NCBI GenBank assembly: GCA_032718475.1
Contig: JAUCBJ010007086.1
Coordinates: forward strand, 1 to 24,299
From: Nemertoderma westbladi
Taxonomy: Eukaryota; Xenacoelomorpha; Nemertodermatida; Nemertodermatidae
DNA length: 24,299 bases
Direction: 5' to 3'
Shown in pieces: positions 1 through 8,957 of the stretch; the stretch's first letter is position 1, and each line of letters starts with the position of its first letter. The notes below the pieces were generated by a model, which saw only the letters and a program-made list of their open reading frames with translations, was not told the DNA's origin and did no database searches. Made by a program: the position numbers and the translations under genes.

Positions 1-2
1 CC

Positions 3-936
3 ACAACTTCTACAACTGACATATCTTCACCATCAGAGACTGATGAGTATATAACAGTAGATAATATATCAGACAATTCAAATGAAACTGAAATGGATCC
101 TACTTACTCATACAGCATAAAGGAAAAGAAAGGTGAATCCCTACAAGGAAGTCAGGTACCAACAAACATAAGAAAAGACTCTGTAATAATCACAAACCCA
201 TCAGTGAAATGTCCCTCTACTCTAGAACAAGTCCTCAAAAACAATGAGACCTGGTAAGAACCAAAAAGATCTGCCAAACCAACCTTCAAATCAAAGATCC
301 AGATGCAGCACAACATTAAGACTGAAAACAAATATAGTGAACTAGATAATGATACCAAAATTACCATACTTCCACAACAACTGACTGATTTCTTGGTGAA
401 TCTAAATAATGTTTCCAAAGAAACTGTCAATCTAAGAAAATCACAAGGTAGTAGCAAGAATGAACACAACAACTTTAAGCAACATCAAACGAGATACGAA
501 CAAGAAACCCAACGAAGCACCCCTTCCAACAAACGGAAGCAGTAGAAGCAGCACAGATATGAAGCGGAATAATAAAGGGTTTGATCTACACTACAAAACC
601 TCTAGGGATTCATACTGGCACAATAACAATCAAGCCAACTATAATGGTAATCAATATAAATCTATCCTGCAAGATAATAATAGGCATACGGAGTATGTGA
701 GGAACTCTTGGAGACATGCCCCAGAATCATCTCGACACCAAAGTCAAACATACCAGCAGTATCAGAAGAACAGAGTGAGTAGACATGATTATCCACATCA
801 ACACTTCCCAAACCCTCATCTAAGAGACCAATCTGAACATACCTCGTACCCCAGTAATGACCAATGTGACATAACCTATGACAACAGGTATTACAACCGA
901 TCCAACAGAAGTCATATGGCTAGGAATCGTTTTTAA
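3..936 (+). pseudogene. Broken low-complexity Q/N/H/R-rich open frame
   Basis: I do not recognise this gene. One frame is open from the window edge to a TAA at 255-257 and then stays open in the same frame to 545. A second frame, open from 436 to 936, overlaps it and carries on. Conceptually the product starts acidic and S/T-rich, becomes K-rich, and ends as about 130 residues rich in Q, N, H, Y and R, such as N-N-N-Q-A-N-Y-N-G-N-Q-Y. No zinc knuckle, membrane segment or signal peptide is visible. The internal stop overlaps a good splice donor (CTG|GTAAGA, cut after 253), so an intron could hide it. The frame switch between 436 and 545 would need a frameshift or another splice. Composition resembles the nucleic-acid-binding ORF1 or Gag part of a retroelement, but this is inference only. 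It could equally be a host low-complexity protein cut by the window edge. Confidence 0.3.
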
Positions 937-1720
937 GCTGGCTCCGAGTATCACAACTGGAGACCTAAATTTCAAAAATGCTGGAAATACGAGTAATATT
1001 TTGCAGAGAAGTGAAATCAGTCTTACTCAGTTTTTAAGACTTGCATTTTAATTTTCACATTTTTTACTCAAAATAGATAGATAGACAATTTGTTGTCAAA
1101 GAATAGTTAAGGAATGTCTCGCAAAGTTTATTCATGGGATTTTTCAGTGAATCTAATTTCGCAATAAAAAAATGTCAAATTAATAGTGCTAAAACCCAGC
1201 ATCACTCTGTAGAACCAATATATTATAAAAAATGTAATATACTATATTAACACTGACACATTGACTTACCTACACATAGTTGCAACACTACAGTGTATAC
1301 ATGAGACATTGTTTCATAATGTTACATATCGAATAACACTATTACTGCTATATCTAGCACATACTCACAACAATCAATACCCTACATCTAAACATTAATT
1401 ATCATTCCATCTTATATTCAAACGTAATTAACCTGTCAATATTGTACTGATAATGTATGTAGAACAAGTAAATTATTATTATTAGTTAGATGTATTTCGT
1501 ATTAATTAATATGCATTTTATGCTATCGAAATCATTAGAATAATTGGATCTCGTTGGTAACATATGCTATAGTATAGAATTCAATGAACAATAATTTATA
1601 ATTGATACTACCACAAGCTATTTGTAAACATCTGCGACCAGTTATGATGAATAAATCGATATTGAATAATTATTACTTGGCATTCAACAGCTATAACTCG
1701 GATATTTATCGCCTTTTTCT
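937..1720. other. AT-rich non-coding stretch
   Basis: No supportable gene. It contains a short GATA run near 1075-1085, an AATAAA-like A-rich site near 1162 that could serve the upstream open frame, and otherwise unstructured AT-rich sequence. Confidence 0.5.
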
Positions 1721-2088
1721 CTCGAGGTTGGGTGGAAGAGTGGGTGACGAGTTGTGAGGAGTTATAACAGTCCCGAGTTCGAACCCGGTTGAATATTTTG
1801 TTATCTGAAAAATTGCGAAATTAAATTTAGTTACTGGTGAAAAATAGTAGAAGTTACCTGTAGACACCTCTAGCGTCTGTAAAATAAAGGTTGGTAAATA
1901 TGAAAATACTGGTTGCTGAAAAATAGCGATTTGAAAAATAGTAGACGTTACCTGTAGACACTCGTAGCACCTGTAAAATAAAGGTTGGTAAATATGAAAA
2001 TACTGGTTGCTGAAAAATTGCGATTTGAAAAATAGTAGAAGTTACCTGATGCTAAGTGTAGACACTCGAACACCTGTAAAATAAAGGC
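1721..2088 (+). mobile_element. Candidate tRNA-derived SINE with 94-bp tail repeats
   Basis: The head (about 1721-1795) has an A-box-like TGGAAGAGTGG at 1732-1742 and a near-perfect B box, GAGTTCGAACCC, at 1775-1786, with the spacing expected of an internal RNA polymerase III promoter. The T-arm around the B box does not pair properly: beyond the closing G-C only scattered pairs survive. It is therefore not an intact tRNA gene but fits a degenerate SINE head. A short linker leads into about 2.6 tandem copies of a 94-bp unit starting at 1839, 1933 and 2027. Each copy begins GAAAAATAGTAGA and carries GTTACCTG and GTAAAATAAAGG. The third copy is cut short near 2086 and has an 8-bp insertion. No clear target duplication was identified. 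Confidence 0.45.
1839..2086 (+). repeat. 94-bp tandem repeat, about 2.6 copies
   Basis: Unit starts at 1839, 1933 and 2027 are exactly 94 bp apart. All copies share GAAAAATAGTAGA, GTTACCTG, TAGACAC and CTGTAAAATAAAGG; the first two also share GGTTGGTAAATATGAAAATA. The copies differ at scattered bases, so the array is not recent. Confidence 0.85.
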
Positions 2089-2429
2089 TTATGATTGGAT
2101 GCAGTACTAGAGTTGGGTGACTAATAACGCCTCTAGCGGAATAAGCGGGAACTTGAGAAGTTACCATGGTTACGGATGAAATGCTGACATCTGATTGGTT
2201 GAAATAATAACGACCACCGCAAAAGGTTGAAATGGTGGCTTCTGATTGGCTGCAGTACCAGAAATGGATGGTAATGATGGACTACGGGTGACCATGGCTG
2301 AGTATCATAGCTTCCTATACTACTTATATGGCAATGGGACCTAATCCCCTTTAGGACGTAACGCGACTTTACCTCTTTGTTTTGTACAGGTGTCAAAGAG
2401 CGTTAGGTTACATTGCCATTTAATGGAAC
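2089..2429. other. Non-coding stretch with repeated TGATTGG motifs
   Basis: Three related motifs, ATGATTGGATGCAGTAC near 2091, CTGATTGGTTG near 2190 and CTGATTGGCTGCAGTAC near 2242, lie about 50-100 bp apart. Each reads as a CCAAT box on the minus strand. No gene follows at a convincing distance on that strand, so function is unknown. Confidence 0.35.
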
Positions 2430-2486
2430 AGGTTAGTAAAGGAGCATGTTACAGAGGCTTGTTGGGAGAACCAAAACAATAAACGA
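2430..2486 (+). repeat. Copy of a segment also inside the foldback element
   Basis: This stretch has the order GGTTAGTAAAGGAGCA, CAGAGGC, TTGGG, GAACC, AAAACAATAAACG, matching 12670-12720 with a few substitutions. It marks a dispersed repeat represented twice in the window, here as a single copy without the flanking 17-bp minisatellites. Confidence 0.7.
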
Positions 2487-3069
2487 AAGTTAACACATGT
2501 TTCAAGATTACGTAGGTCTTTATTATTTAGGTCTTTGGTCTTTGTTTTGTAGTCACCCATTTAAATCACGTTTTTCTTATTTAAATCCGATTTTATATTT
2601 AAACAATCTGGCTTCATCAATGCACTAATGTTTAAAAAAAAACCGAAATACCGGGATCCCAGCGAAATATCGAATCCCGATTCCGACTTTTTTGAAACGG
2701 GATCCCGAAGTTTAAATGGTTAAATAAATTTGTTGAACATCTAAAAAAAAGTTCCATCAGAACGGAAATGTTTTGATTATATATAATTTTTATTTCAGTA
2801 AACCATTCAGTAATCAATTATAAGATAATTTTAATATAACTTTATGTTACTAATATTTCAGAAGTGTAAAATAAAGTGAGTGTTACTGAAAACCTCATAA
2901 CTTTGATGAATTTAATCCATAATTGCTTATTTCCTTATCTAAATTACTCTATACTGTATAATAATGGGTTGTTCTAGTACACAACGCCATATATCGCAAC
3001 ACTATCATTATAGTGAATTTTAATTGTTTTGAATTTTAACAATTGTTAATTATTAATCTGACGCATATT
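2487..3069. other. AT-rich stretch with two GGGATCCC palindromes
   Basis: No gene. A GC-richer patch at 2642-2712 holds GGGATCCC at 2653-2660 and a 10-bp perfect palindrome, CGGGATCCCG, at 2698-2707, with related CGAATCCCGATTCC between them. The surroundings are AT-rich and featureless. Confidence 0.4.
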
Positions 3070-3570
3070 ATATTTATTGTTTCACTAACTAATTTCACCA
3101 ATTTACAACCCAAATTAAATTTGCCACAGTTTGAATTTGTGTTTTATGTATTTTATTATATCTCAACAATAGACGAAACGAGGAAATATTCTAATAACGA
3201 TATTCTATCTATGTGTAAGTTTTCCATTTCACCATATTCTTATTCGTTTCAGTCTGGGAATAAATTTCGGTTTGCCTATGTTTCATTAGACTAGTTGTCA
3301 ATGTCCAGGTAAGAAACCATTAGGTTTCCATGCCAATACCAAATTATCGGGTTAGGACTTTGTATAAAGTACTTTCAAAAGAAAGTATAAGTTAGGACTT
3401 TAGCGCTCCCGGAGTTTATGCAAACGGTTTTATTTTTAAGTGTTCAATGTGAAATTGGTTATTTGCGAAACGGAGCCGGGTATTTGCAATCAACATTCGG
3501 CGAGTTAGCGTATTAGGGTATTTTCGGTCTTACAATCATTTAGCACTTAGTACATTGAATATAAGTGTGA
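3070..3570 (+). repeat. Diverged dispersed repeat, copy 1
   Basis: Matches 4375-4840 in the same orientation. The best part, 3300-3560, shares ATGTCCAGGTAAGAAACCATTA, split here as ATGTCCAGG then TAAGAAACCATTA, plus TATCGGGTTAGGACTTTGTATA, TTTAGCGCTCCCG and GCGAGTTAGCGTATTAGGGT. The upstream 230 bp is weaker but keeps TTGTTTCACTA, TATCTCAACAA and TTTTCCATTTCAC in order. A short open frame inside it (3043-3294) has no family features and is not called as a gene. Confidence 0.7.
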
Positions 3571-3895
3571 TTGACTAACCAACGAAAATTAAAATAACAC
3601 GAGAGAAAGTAAAAACAATTATTTATAATAGGTAAAAAAAATTAAAATATAGCAGACAATAAAAGTCAGAAATACCGACGTAATGATTTATGTAAAGGAA
3701 CTTTCATATTTTACCGATTTATAACTGATGTTACACGAATAATGATTGAATTGTATTATTTTTTCCTGCAAATATTGTAAATTGATAAAAGTGAAATTAT
3801 AACTATTTTACATGATTGTGTGAAAGGTTTCACATAAGCAGTATTTATGCACCGAGCGAGGGTGGCGAGGGATGTTTCCATAAATATACAAGGGT
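3571..3895. other. AT-rich non-coding stretch
   Basis: Nothing supportable was seen here beyond AT-rich sequence leading into the hairpin that follows. Confidence 0.5.
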
Positions 3896-3981
3896 CATTC
3901 ATTCATAAACGTTGACAGTGCCCTTTTAACAAAATGGTGCCATTTTGTTAAATTATGTCAATTTAAGGGCGTTCTGAATGC
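3896..3981. repeat. Long imperfect inverted repeat (hairpin)
   Basis: The core is a perfect 13-bp inverted repeat, arms 3925-3937 and 3940-3952, with a 2-base loop. Pairing resumes outward: TTGACA on the left matches TGTCAA on the right, and CATTCATAAACG matches CGTTCTGAATG. Total arms are about 40 bases with internal bulges. The layout suits a small non-autonomous inverted-repeat element or a foldback RNA precursor. No target duplication or miRNA seed evidence is visible. Confidence 0.6.
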
Positions 3982-4374
3982 TTCATTATTAGCGTTAATA
4001 TTGTAATGTTTAGGAATATTAATGAAATTCATATCCTTTTTATGCAATTAATTGCAGTTGGTACATCAACTAAACTTACACTTCGCCTACAATCAATGGT
4101 TATCAGTAATGGGAAATACTATCAATATTTGTTATATAAGTTTATTGTTACTAAGTTAGTGATTATTACTTAGCTGCGTTACGAGGATATCACCACATCG
4201 AGAAGTTGACATAATGTAACAAGTTATTAATTTTCATAAAAATAGCGCACGTTTAGGTACGCCTATAATGCATTAATTATTGCAATTTACCTGCTATAAA
4301 ATAAAAGGCAACTTTGTGGAATAAAATTACGCATTACTCTACATAAAAACAAATAGAGTTTTCTCTTTAACCAT
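3982..4374. other. AT-rich non-coding stretch
   Basis: No gene or recognisable element was seen. The sequence is low in GC and has no extended repeats. Confidence 0.5.
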
Positions 4375-4840
4375 AAAATTGTTTCACTAATATTTTCAAA
4401 AATTTAGAACCTCAATTTGGGGTATCTCAACAAATAGACCGGATGAATTTTGAAATAACGATTGTCAATATATCTAGGTTTTCCATTTCACGGCAATCAC
4501 TCACTACATAATAATATGTCGCCTGTGCAATAAATTGAAATACATTGTATGGATGTCCAGGTAAGAAACCATTACGTTTCCATGACAATACACAGTTATC
4601 GGGTTAGGACTTTGTATAGAGTACTTTCAAAGACTATCTAAAAGTAATAAGTTAAGACTTTAGCGCTCCCGCAGTTTGTGCAAACGCTTTTATTATTAGG
4701 TAATTACGTGTGCAATTGGCTATTCGCGAAACGGAGGGGTATTCGCAATTAACATTCAGCGAGTTAGCGTATTAGGGTATTTGCGGTCTTATAATCATTT
4801 AGCACTTGGTAGTTGGTACAAATGGAATGTAAGTGTAAGA
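4375..4840 (+). repeat. Diverged dispersed repeat, copy 2
   Basis: Same-orientation partner of 3070-3570, offset by about 1.25 kb. The strongest identity runs from ATGTCCAGG at 4552 to TAATCATTTAGCACTTGG near 4806. Small indels separate the two copies, so the duplication is old. Neither copy has a convincing coding frame. Confidence 0.7.
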
Positions 4841-5344
<504 letters not shown>

Positions 5345-5346
<2 letters not shown>

Positions 5347-6152
5347 CCTTCTGCAAATCGTATATTATCCTAACACCAACACATTTACGTTTTTCACGCG
5401 ACAGTACTAACACCTAATAACACTGATTTAATTGTGCTAACACAACCAGTTCAATAAATGACCGCTAGTATTGCACACCACACATCAATTCCCCTAACAG
5501 GGTAATAACTAGTGTTTAAATTGCCGGCTTCTGCACGTTCATTATTTGTCTTTGTAAAAGCAATACATTGGCTGGACTGTAGGACTATAATTTCTAGAAT
5601 ACAAATATAGTGCTAACAACAACCAATAATAGTATAATGACAGCAACTGTATCTGCATGACAACTAAATATGGTGTATATTATATTATATGCAATATTGC
5701 AAAATGAATGCAATATTATTCCTTTCCTACGAGATTGATACAGGAATTATCAGAATTTCGAAGTAATGAAAGAAAGTGGAGTGCTGCACTAACAGACCCA
5801 AATGTCGTTAGGCGTTGTTATAGGTTTCGTCGTATTTTGCAACACTAATTTTTTTCATTTTATTTACAGTTGATTTCTAGTAAAAATCAACTATTGTGCT
5901 AACAACTGAACTATTGTGTAATAAATTATATGACAAGGTGAAATCTATATTGGAAATCTGTCTATTACATATCTGGCGTGGTAATATTGAGCTAACGCCT
6001 ACATTTCAGTGTGTAATAATTGATATGAAAAAGTTTCATGAAATAACTGTCGAAATATCACCGGAGACACTTTTCCCCACTAAGGAGGAGGGAGGTGAAT
6101 ATTCTATCTGTTTCAAATTTCCTGCAATCTCATTAAGATTTGTAGAAAAAAT
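5345..6152. other. Non-coding, inverted GCTAAC words and a small hairpin
   Basis: The right flank of the (CA)n tract carries GTGCTAAC words near 5433, 5610 and 5896, i.e. GTTAGCAC on the opposite strand. A perfect 9-bp hairpin, AATATTGCA (5693-5701) with TGCAATATT (5709-5717), has a 7-base loop. An open frame from 5896 to 6411 crosses a poly(G) run and has no recognisable domain, so I treat it as non-coding. Confidence 0.45.
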
Positions 6153-6175
6153 GGGGGGGGGGGGGGGGGGGGGGG
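6153..6175. repeat. Poly(G) tract, 23 bp
   Basis: Uninterrupted G homopolymer. Two matching C homopolymers lie at 8403-8423 and 9443-9464, all within 3.4 kb. Confidence 0.97.
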
Positions 6176-6420
6176 TGAGCTTGTCCAGATACCCGAATTA
6201 CAACAATGTTACAGGATATGAAACATATCCAAATACAATTATTACATTAATCATAAAAAAAATTGTTAGTATAATTACAACGACAGTTCTATTATTATTC
6301 TGGTCGTCATCAAAAAATCAAATTCAAAACATGTTTTACCTGTTAAAAAATGCAAATTGTATAATAAACAAAACAACTAATCCTAAATTAATATTTTCAT
6401 TTAAGACATAAATTTAAAAG

Positions 6421-6426
6421 TTTATT
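6421..6426 (-). terminator. AATAAA polyadenylation signal overlapping the stop
   Basis: On the minus strand the hexamer AATAAA includes the TAA stop (6424-6422) of the recombinase-like frame, implying a very short 3' untranslated region. Confidence 0.4.
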
Positions 6427-7522
6427 GTTCGTTACCATTTTTTATTGCTCTATTCTTACGGTACTTTATTGTAGTGATTCTATTGTTCACAGTGAATTTT
6501 ATTTTCTTCCATTCAATATCTTTCAATATTTCATCGCATCGGATCACACTCTTTATCATTGCCTTACCAGGACACTGACCTTTTACTATATTACTATGAA
6601 ATAGGTCCGCTATTCGGTCTTTCTCTCTCTTTGATAATGGCTTTTTCTCTTTGGTGGTCCTCCTAAAGTCTCCAGATTCAGTACCGACCGAATGAACACC
6701 ACCACCCTTAGACGTAGTCTCTTGGATACCAACCCCTCCTGAGCTCTTAGAAACTCTAAATGTAGTGTCGTCAAAACTAATACCACCTGAATCCGAATCG
6801 TCAGAATCATTCTTGTCAGATTGATTATCATTAACATGAGCTTCGAGTATCTCGTTCAATGTCAGTTGTCTTAGTGACTCGCCCCTGTGACTGCCCACCG
6901 TCCCGTTACCAATTGCCAGCATTAATTTGGACAGCTGGGAGACTTCGATAACGTCGTCGTTTAGACGATAGTATTTCTCATGTATATTATAGCTATGCCC
7001 TAAATGCCGCGATATCCATTCTTTTTCATTGCTATCTAAGTTGAGGACTTGGCATATTGTTGCACAATATTTGCGTAACTTTGTACTGGTTATAAGTGAC
7101 GGCTTGCTGCAACCGGCGTTTACAGCAAACTCAGAGATGATGGGGTTGCCGCGAATTGGGTGTTGGCCGGACGATTTAAATACATAGTCATTTGGTTGCA
7201 GATCGTTACATAGAAATAGTAATAGCTCGCGAACTTCTGAGACAACTAGGATCGGAACTGGTTTACCTCCTTTCCCTCGAATTATGATGAGACCCATTCT
7301 TTGTAGCATTAATTTCTCCATTTCGTTTAGGCACCCTATAACTTCACTTGTCGTTTGTTGCGTAATATCTCTATTTAATCCATCTAAAACTCTCTGGCAC
7401 TTAATCCCTCCTGGTTCGGATATTCTTTTCTTGTTAAAGCCCCATGTGTGGGCAGGGTTTCCCTTACATCCAATGCTAATAGGTGTTGTGTAACTGTACA
7501 ATGTTAAGAATGTCAGTAACAT
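6422..7522 (-). CDS. Tyrosine-recombinase-fold protein, 5' end unresolved
   Basis: The 366-residue frame has the ordered landmarks of the tyrosine recombinase (phage-integrase) catalytic fold. Box I is F-N-K-K-R-I-S-E with candidate Arg33. A beta-turn segment, I-R-G-K-G-G-K-P-V-P, spans 81-90. Box II reads T-K-L-R-K with Arg150, where the usual first His is replaced by Thr147. Then L-G-H (His176) and Y-Y (184-185) give the candidate nucleophile. A D/S/N-rich acidic linker covers 231-246. A basic C-terminal module (about 297-360) contains G-Q-C-P-G-K and W-K-K-I-K-F. This arrangement matches transposon-associated recombinase-like proteins common in marine animals; the exact family (Crypton-like or other) is not settled. 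The N-terminal DNA-binding part is missing, and the first Met is probably not the true start. Splice acceptors at TTGTACAG|T or CCTATTAG|C would join in the phase left by the exons upstream. The stop overlaps an AATAAA. Confidence 0.7.
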   Translation of the reverse strand: MLLTFLTLYSYTTPISIGCKGNPAHTWGFNKKRISEPGGIKCQRVLDGLNRDITQQTTSEVIGCLNEMEKLMLQRMGLIIIRGKGGKPVPILVVSEVRELLLFLCNDLQPNDYVFKSSGQHPIRGNPIISEFAVNAGCSKPSLITSTKLRKYCATICQVLNLDSNEKEWISRHLGHSYNIHEKYYRLNDDVIEVSQLSKLMLAIGNGTVGSHRGESLRQLTLNEILEAHVNDNQSDKNDSDDSDSGGISFDDTTFRVSKSSGGVGIQETTSKGGGVHSVGTESGDFRRTTKEKKPLSKREKDRIADLFHSNIVKGQCPGKAMIKSVIRCDEILKDIEWKKIKFTVNNRITTIKYRKNRAIKNGNEQ

Positions 7523-8063
7523 GTCAGTAAGAATGTCATTGACGGCCCTTTAGTTCTTAGTAGTCAACGGGAGCGGCAGCCAATGTCGTAAATAGTCATT
7601 CCAGAACATGATGACAACATGGGGTGTATCCAGTTCATTAGAGGCACAGACAAAGAGACTCCTAGAATATTGAAGGTGAGTTGATTCTATTGGATGTCTG
7701 ACTCGACGGCTGGGGTATCCCAGTGAGCGTATACAATAACAAATAACAATAGGGCTTCCCTCTAATAATGGTAACACAACAATGCAATATAAGAGTATTA
7801 TACTGTAGTATTATTTTGCCGTGTCTTGTGCGTTATGCGCGTATTACTCAGTAGTATTTACTATTGTATGTAACTGTCTTGTTAATTATATTCCCTATAA
7901 TTGTATATCTTTGCGGCTAATATCTTTTACTACTTTAATTATTTAATTAATTAATTAACCTGTTTTAATTAAATAAATTGCTATTTTAATTTCGAAATAA
8001 AGACAAAAAACATCACATATATGATATGCATGTTATTTCTATTTTCGAATAAATAATATTTAC
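7523..8063. other. Probable intron or intergenic stretch
   Basis: Lies between the second duplicated exon and the recombinase-like frame on the minus strand. A minus-strand open frame at 7550-7777 begins with GTG and shows no family signature. TTAATTAA repeats occur near 7945-7960. If the exons belong to one gene, this is its second intron; otherwise it is spacer. Confidence 0.35.
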
Positions 8064-8208
8064 CTTGCTGAATCCTCTTTACATATTTCTTCCAACAACA
8101 ACAAATCTGTGTCACCAACAACACCCTCCATAACTTCGGGGACATTTGGATAAACGGGACGATTAACTTTTTCCACAGCAGGTGGGGTGTCTCCAACAAC
8201 ATAATGAA
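8012..8208. repeat. Exon-intron duplication, copy 1
   Basis: Aligned to 8726-8917 with high identity. The block covers most of an exon, its donor site and about 50 bp of intron. Differences include small trinucleotide length changes in the CAA/TTG run. Confidence 0.85.
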
Positions 8209-8237
8209 TTGGTGGGCCTGTTGTTATACTATCTGAC
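8064..8237 (-). CDS. Predicted internal exon, duplicate of the upstream exon
   Basis: Minus-strand exon bounded by acceptor ATATACAG|GTCAG (exon starts 8237) and donor GCAAG|GTAAAT (exon ends 8064). It is 174 bp: one base completing a codon, 57 codons, then two bases. Its length divides by 3 and its borders share a phase, so it can be duplicated without breaking the frame. Residues from V-V-G-D-T-P-P-A through V-P-E-V-M-E-G-V to E-D-S-A align nearly identically with exon 8776-8957, and homology extends about 50 bp into the following intron. The first 10 codons, before H-Y-V-V-G-D-T, are unique. Function unknown; the segment is acidic and has no recognised domain. Confidence 0.55.
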
Positions 8238-8775
8238 CTGTATATTTTAAAATAAACACGATCTCATACTCGTATTCATATGTGGTAATATAAAACAAAA
8301 GGTAAAAAAAGGAAAAACAGTTTAAAAATACATACAACCACAAAATGCTCGTCATTCAATGTCATTCTGCGTCGGATTCAATATCAAATGTCATTCATTC
8401 CACCCCCCCCCCCCCCCCCCCCCAGTATTTACATTATTTTACATTTTACATTTTGCATTTTATAATGCGCATTAATATAATTTAATAATAATAATAATAA
8501 ATAAATAATTATAATAGCATAAACTTCCATGTCTTACATAATGTAGGCCTAATAAGACATCTACCAGTACTGCAGTATAAAATACACAGGGTGCTTACAA
8601 AATGAAAGTAAGTTGTGATCTGCCTGTTGCATTGCACTCGTAACCTGCCTAGGCCTACTGTACTACAACAACTGATCTACATAAATGTAGGCCTACAACC
8701 TGTTAGTTCAACCTCTATCCACGGAATCACATATGATATGCCTGATATTTCAATTTTCGAATGAATAATACTTAC
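8238..8775 (-). other. Predicted intron between the duplicated exons
   Basis: 538 bp, GT-AG borders (donor AAG|GTAAGTATT, acceptor TATACAG). It contains the 21-bp poly(C) tract (+ strand), an ATA-rich microsatellite near 8482-8512, and three TAGGCCTA palindromes (8544, 8650, 8688). Confidence 0.5.
8403..8423. repeat. Poly(C) tract, 21 bp
   Basis: Uninterrupted C homopolymer within the predicted intron. Confidence 0.97.
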
Positions 8776-8917
8776 CTTGCTGAGTCCTGTTCATATATTT
8801 GTTCCAACAACAAATCTGTGTCACCAACAACACCCTCCATAACTTCGGGGACATTTGGATTAACGGGACGATTAACTTCTTCCATAGCAGGTGGGGTGTC
8901 TCCAATAACATAATTAA
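8726..8917. repeat. Exon-intron duplication, copy 2
   Basis: Partner of 8012-8208, about 710 bp away in direct orientation. Confidence 0.85.
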
Positions 8918-8957
8918 GCTTAGACCGTAAGGGGTAAGATTTGCGTTTGCCTTCCAT
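8776..8957 (-). CDS. Predicted first coding exon, short acidic protein
   Basis: Begins with ATG at 8957 (M-E-G-K-R-K-S-Y-P-L-R-S-K) and ends at the strong donor GCAAG|GTAAGT. It is 182 bp, 60 codons plus two bases, so it joins in phase to the exon at 8064-8237. After a basic start the product is acidic with P-P-A-M-E-E-V-N-R-P and V-M-E-G-V-V-G-D-T-D. Spliced to the next exon it would give a protein with two near-identical units of about 45 residues. The gene family is not recognised. It sits upstream of the recombinase-like frame on the same strand and could be its 5' part, but the joining exon or exons are not demonstrated. Confidence 0.55.

Noticed and set aside
1721-1795. Functional tRNA gene
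   Set aside because: A and B boxes are present, but the T-arm and acceptor stem do not pair; a SINE head fits better.
5896-6411. 171-codon + strand frame
   Set aside because: Starts with a non-ATG codon, crosses a 23-base poly(G) run and shows no domain; the surroundings look non-coding.
7550-7777. 75-codon minus-strand frame upstream of the recombinase-like ORF
   Set aside because: Begins with GTG, lacks recognisable motifs and is not clearly joined to either neighbouring exon by phase.
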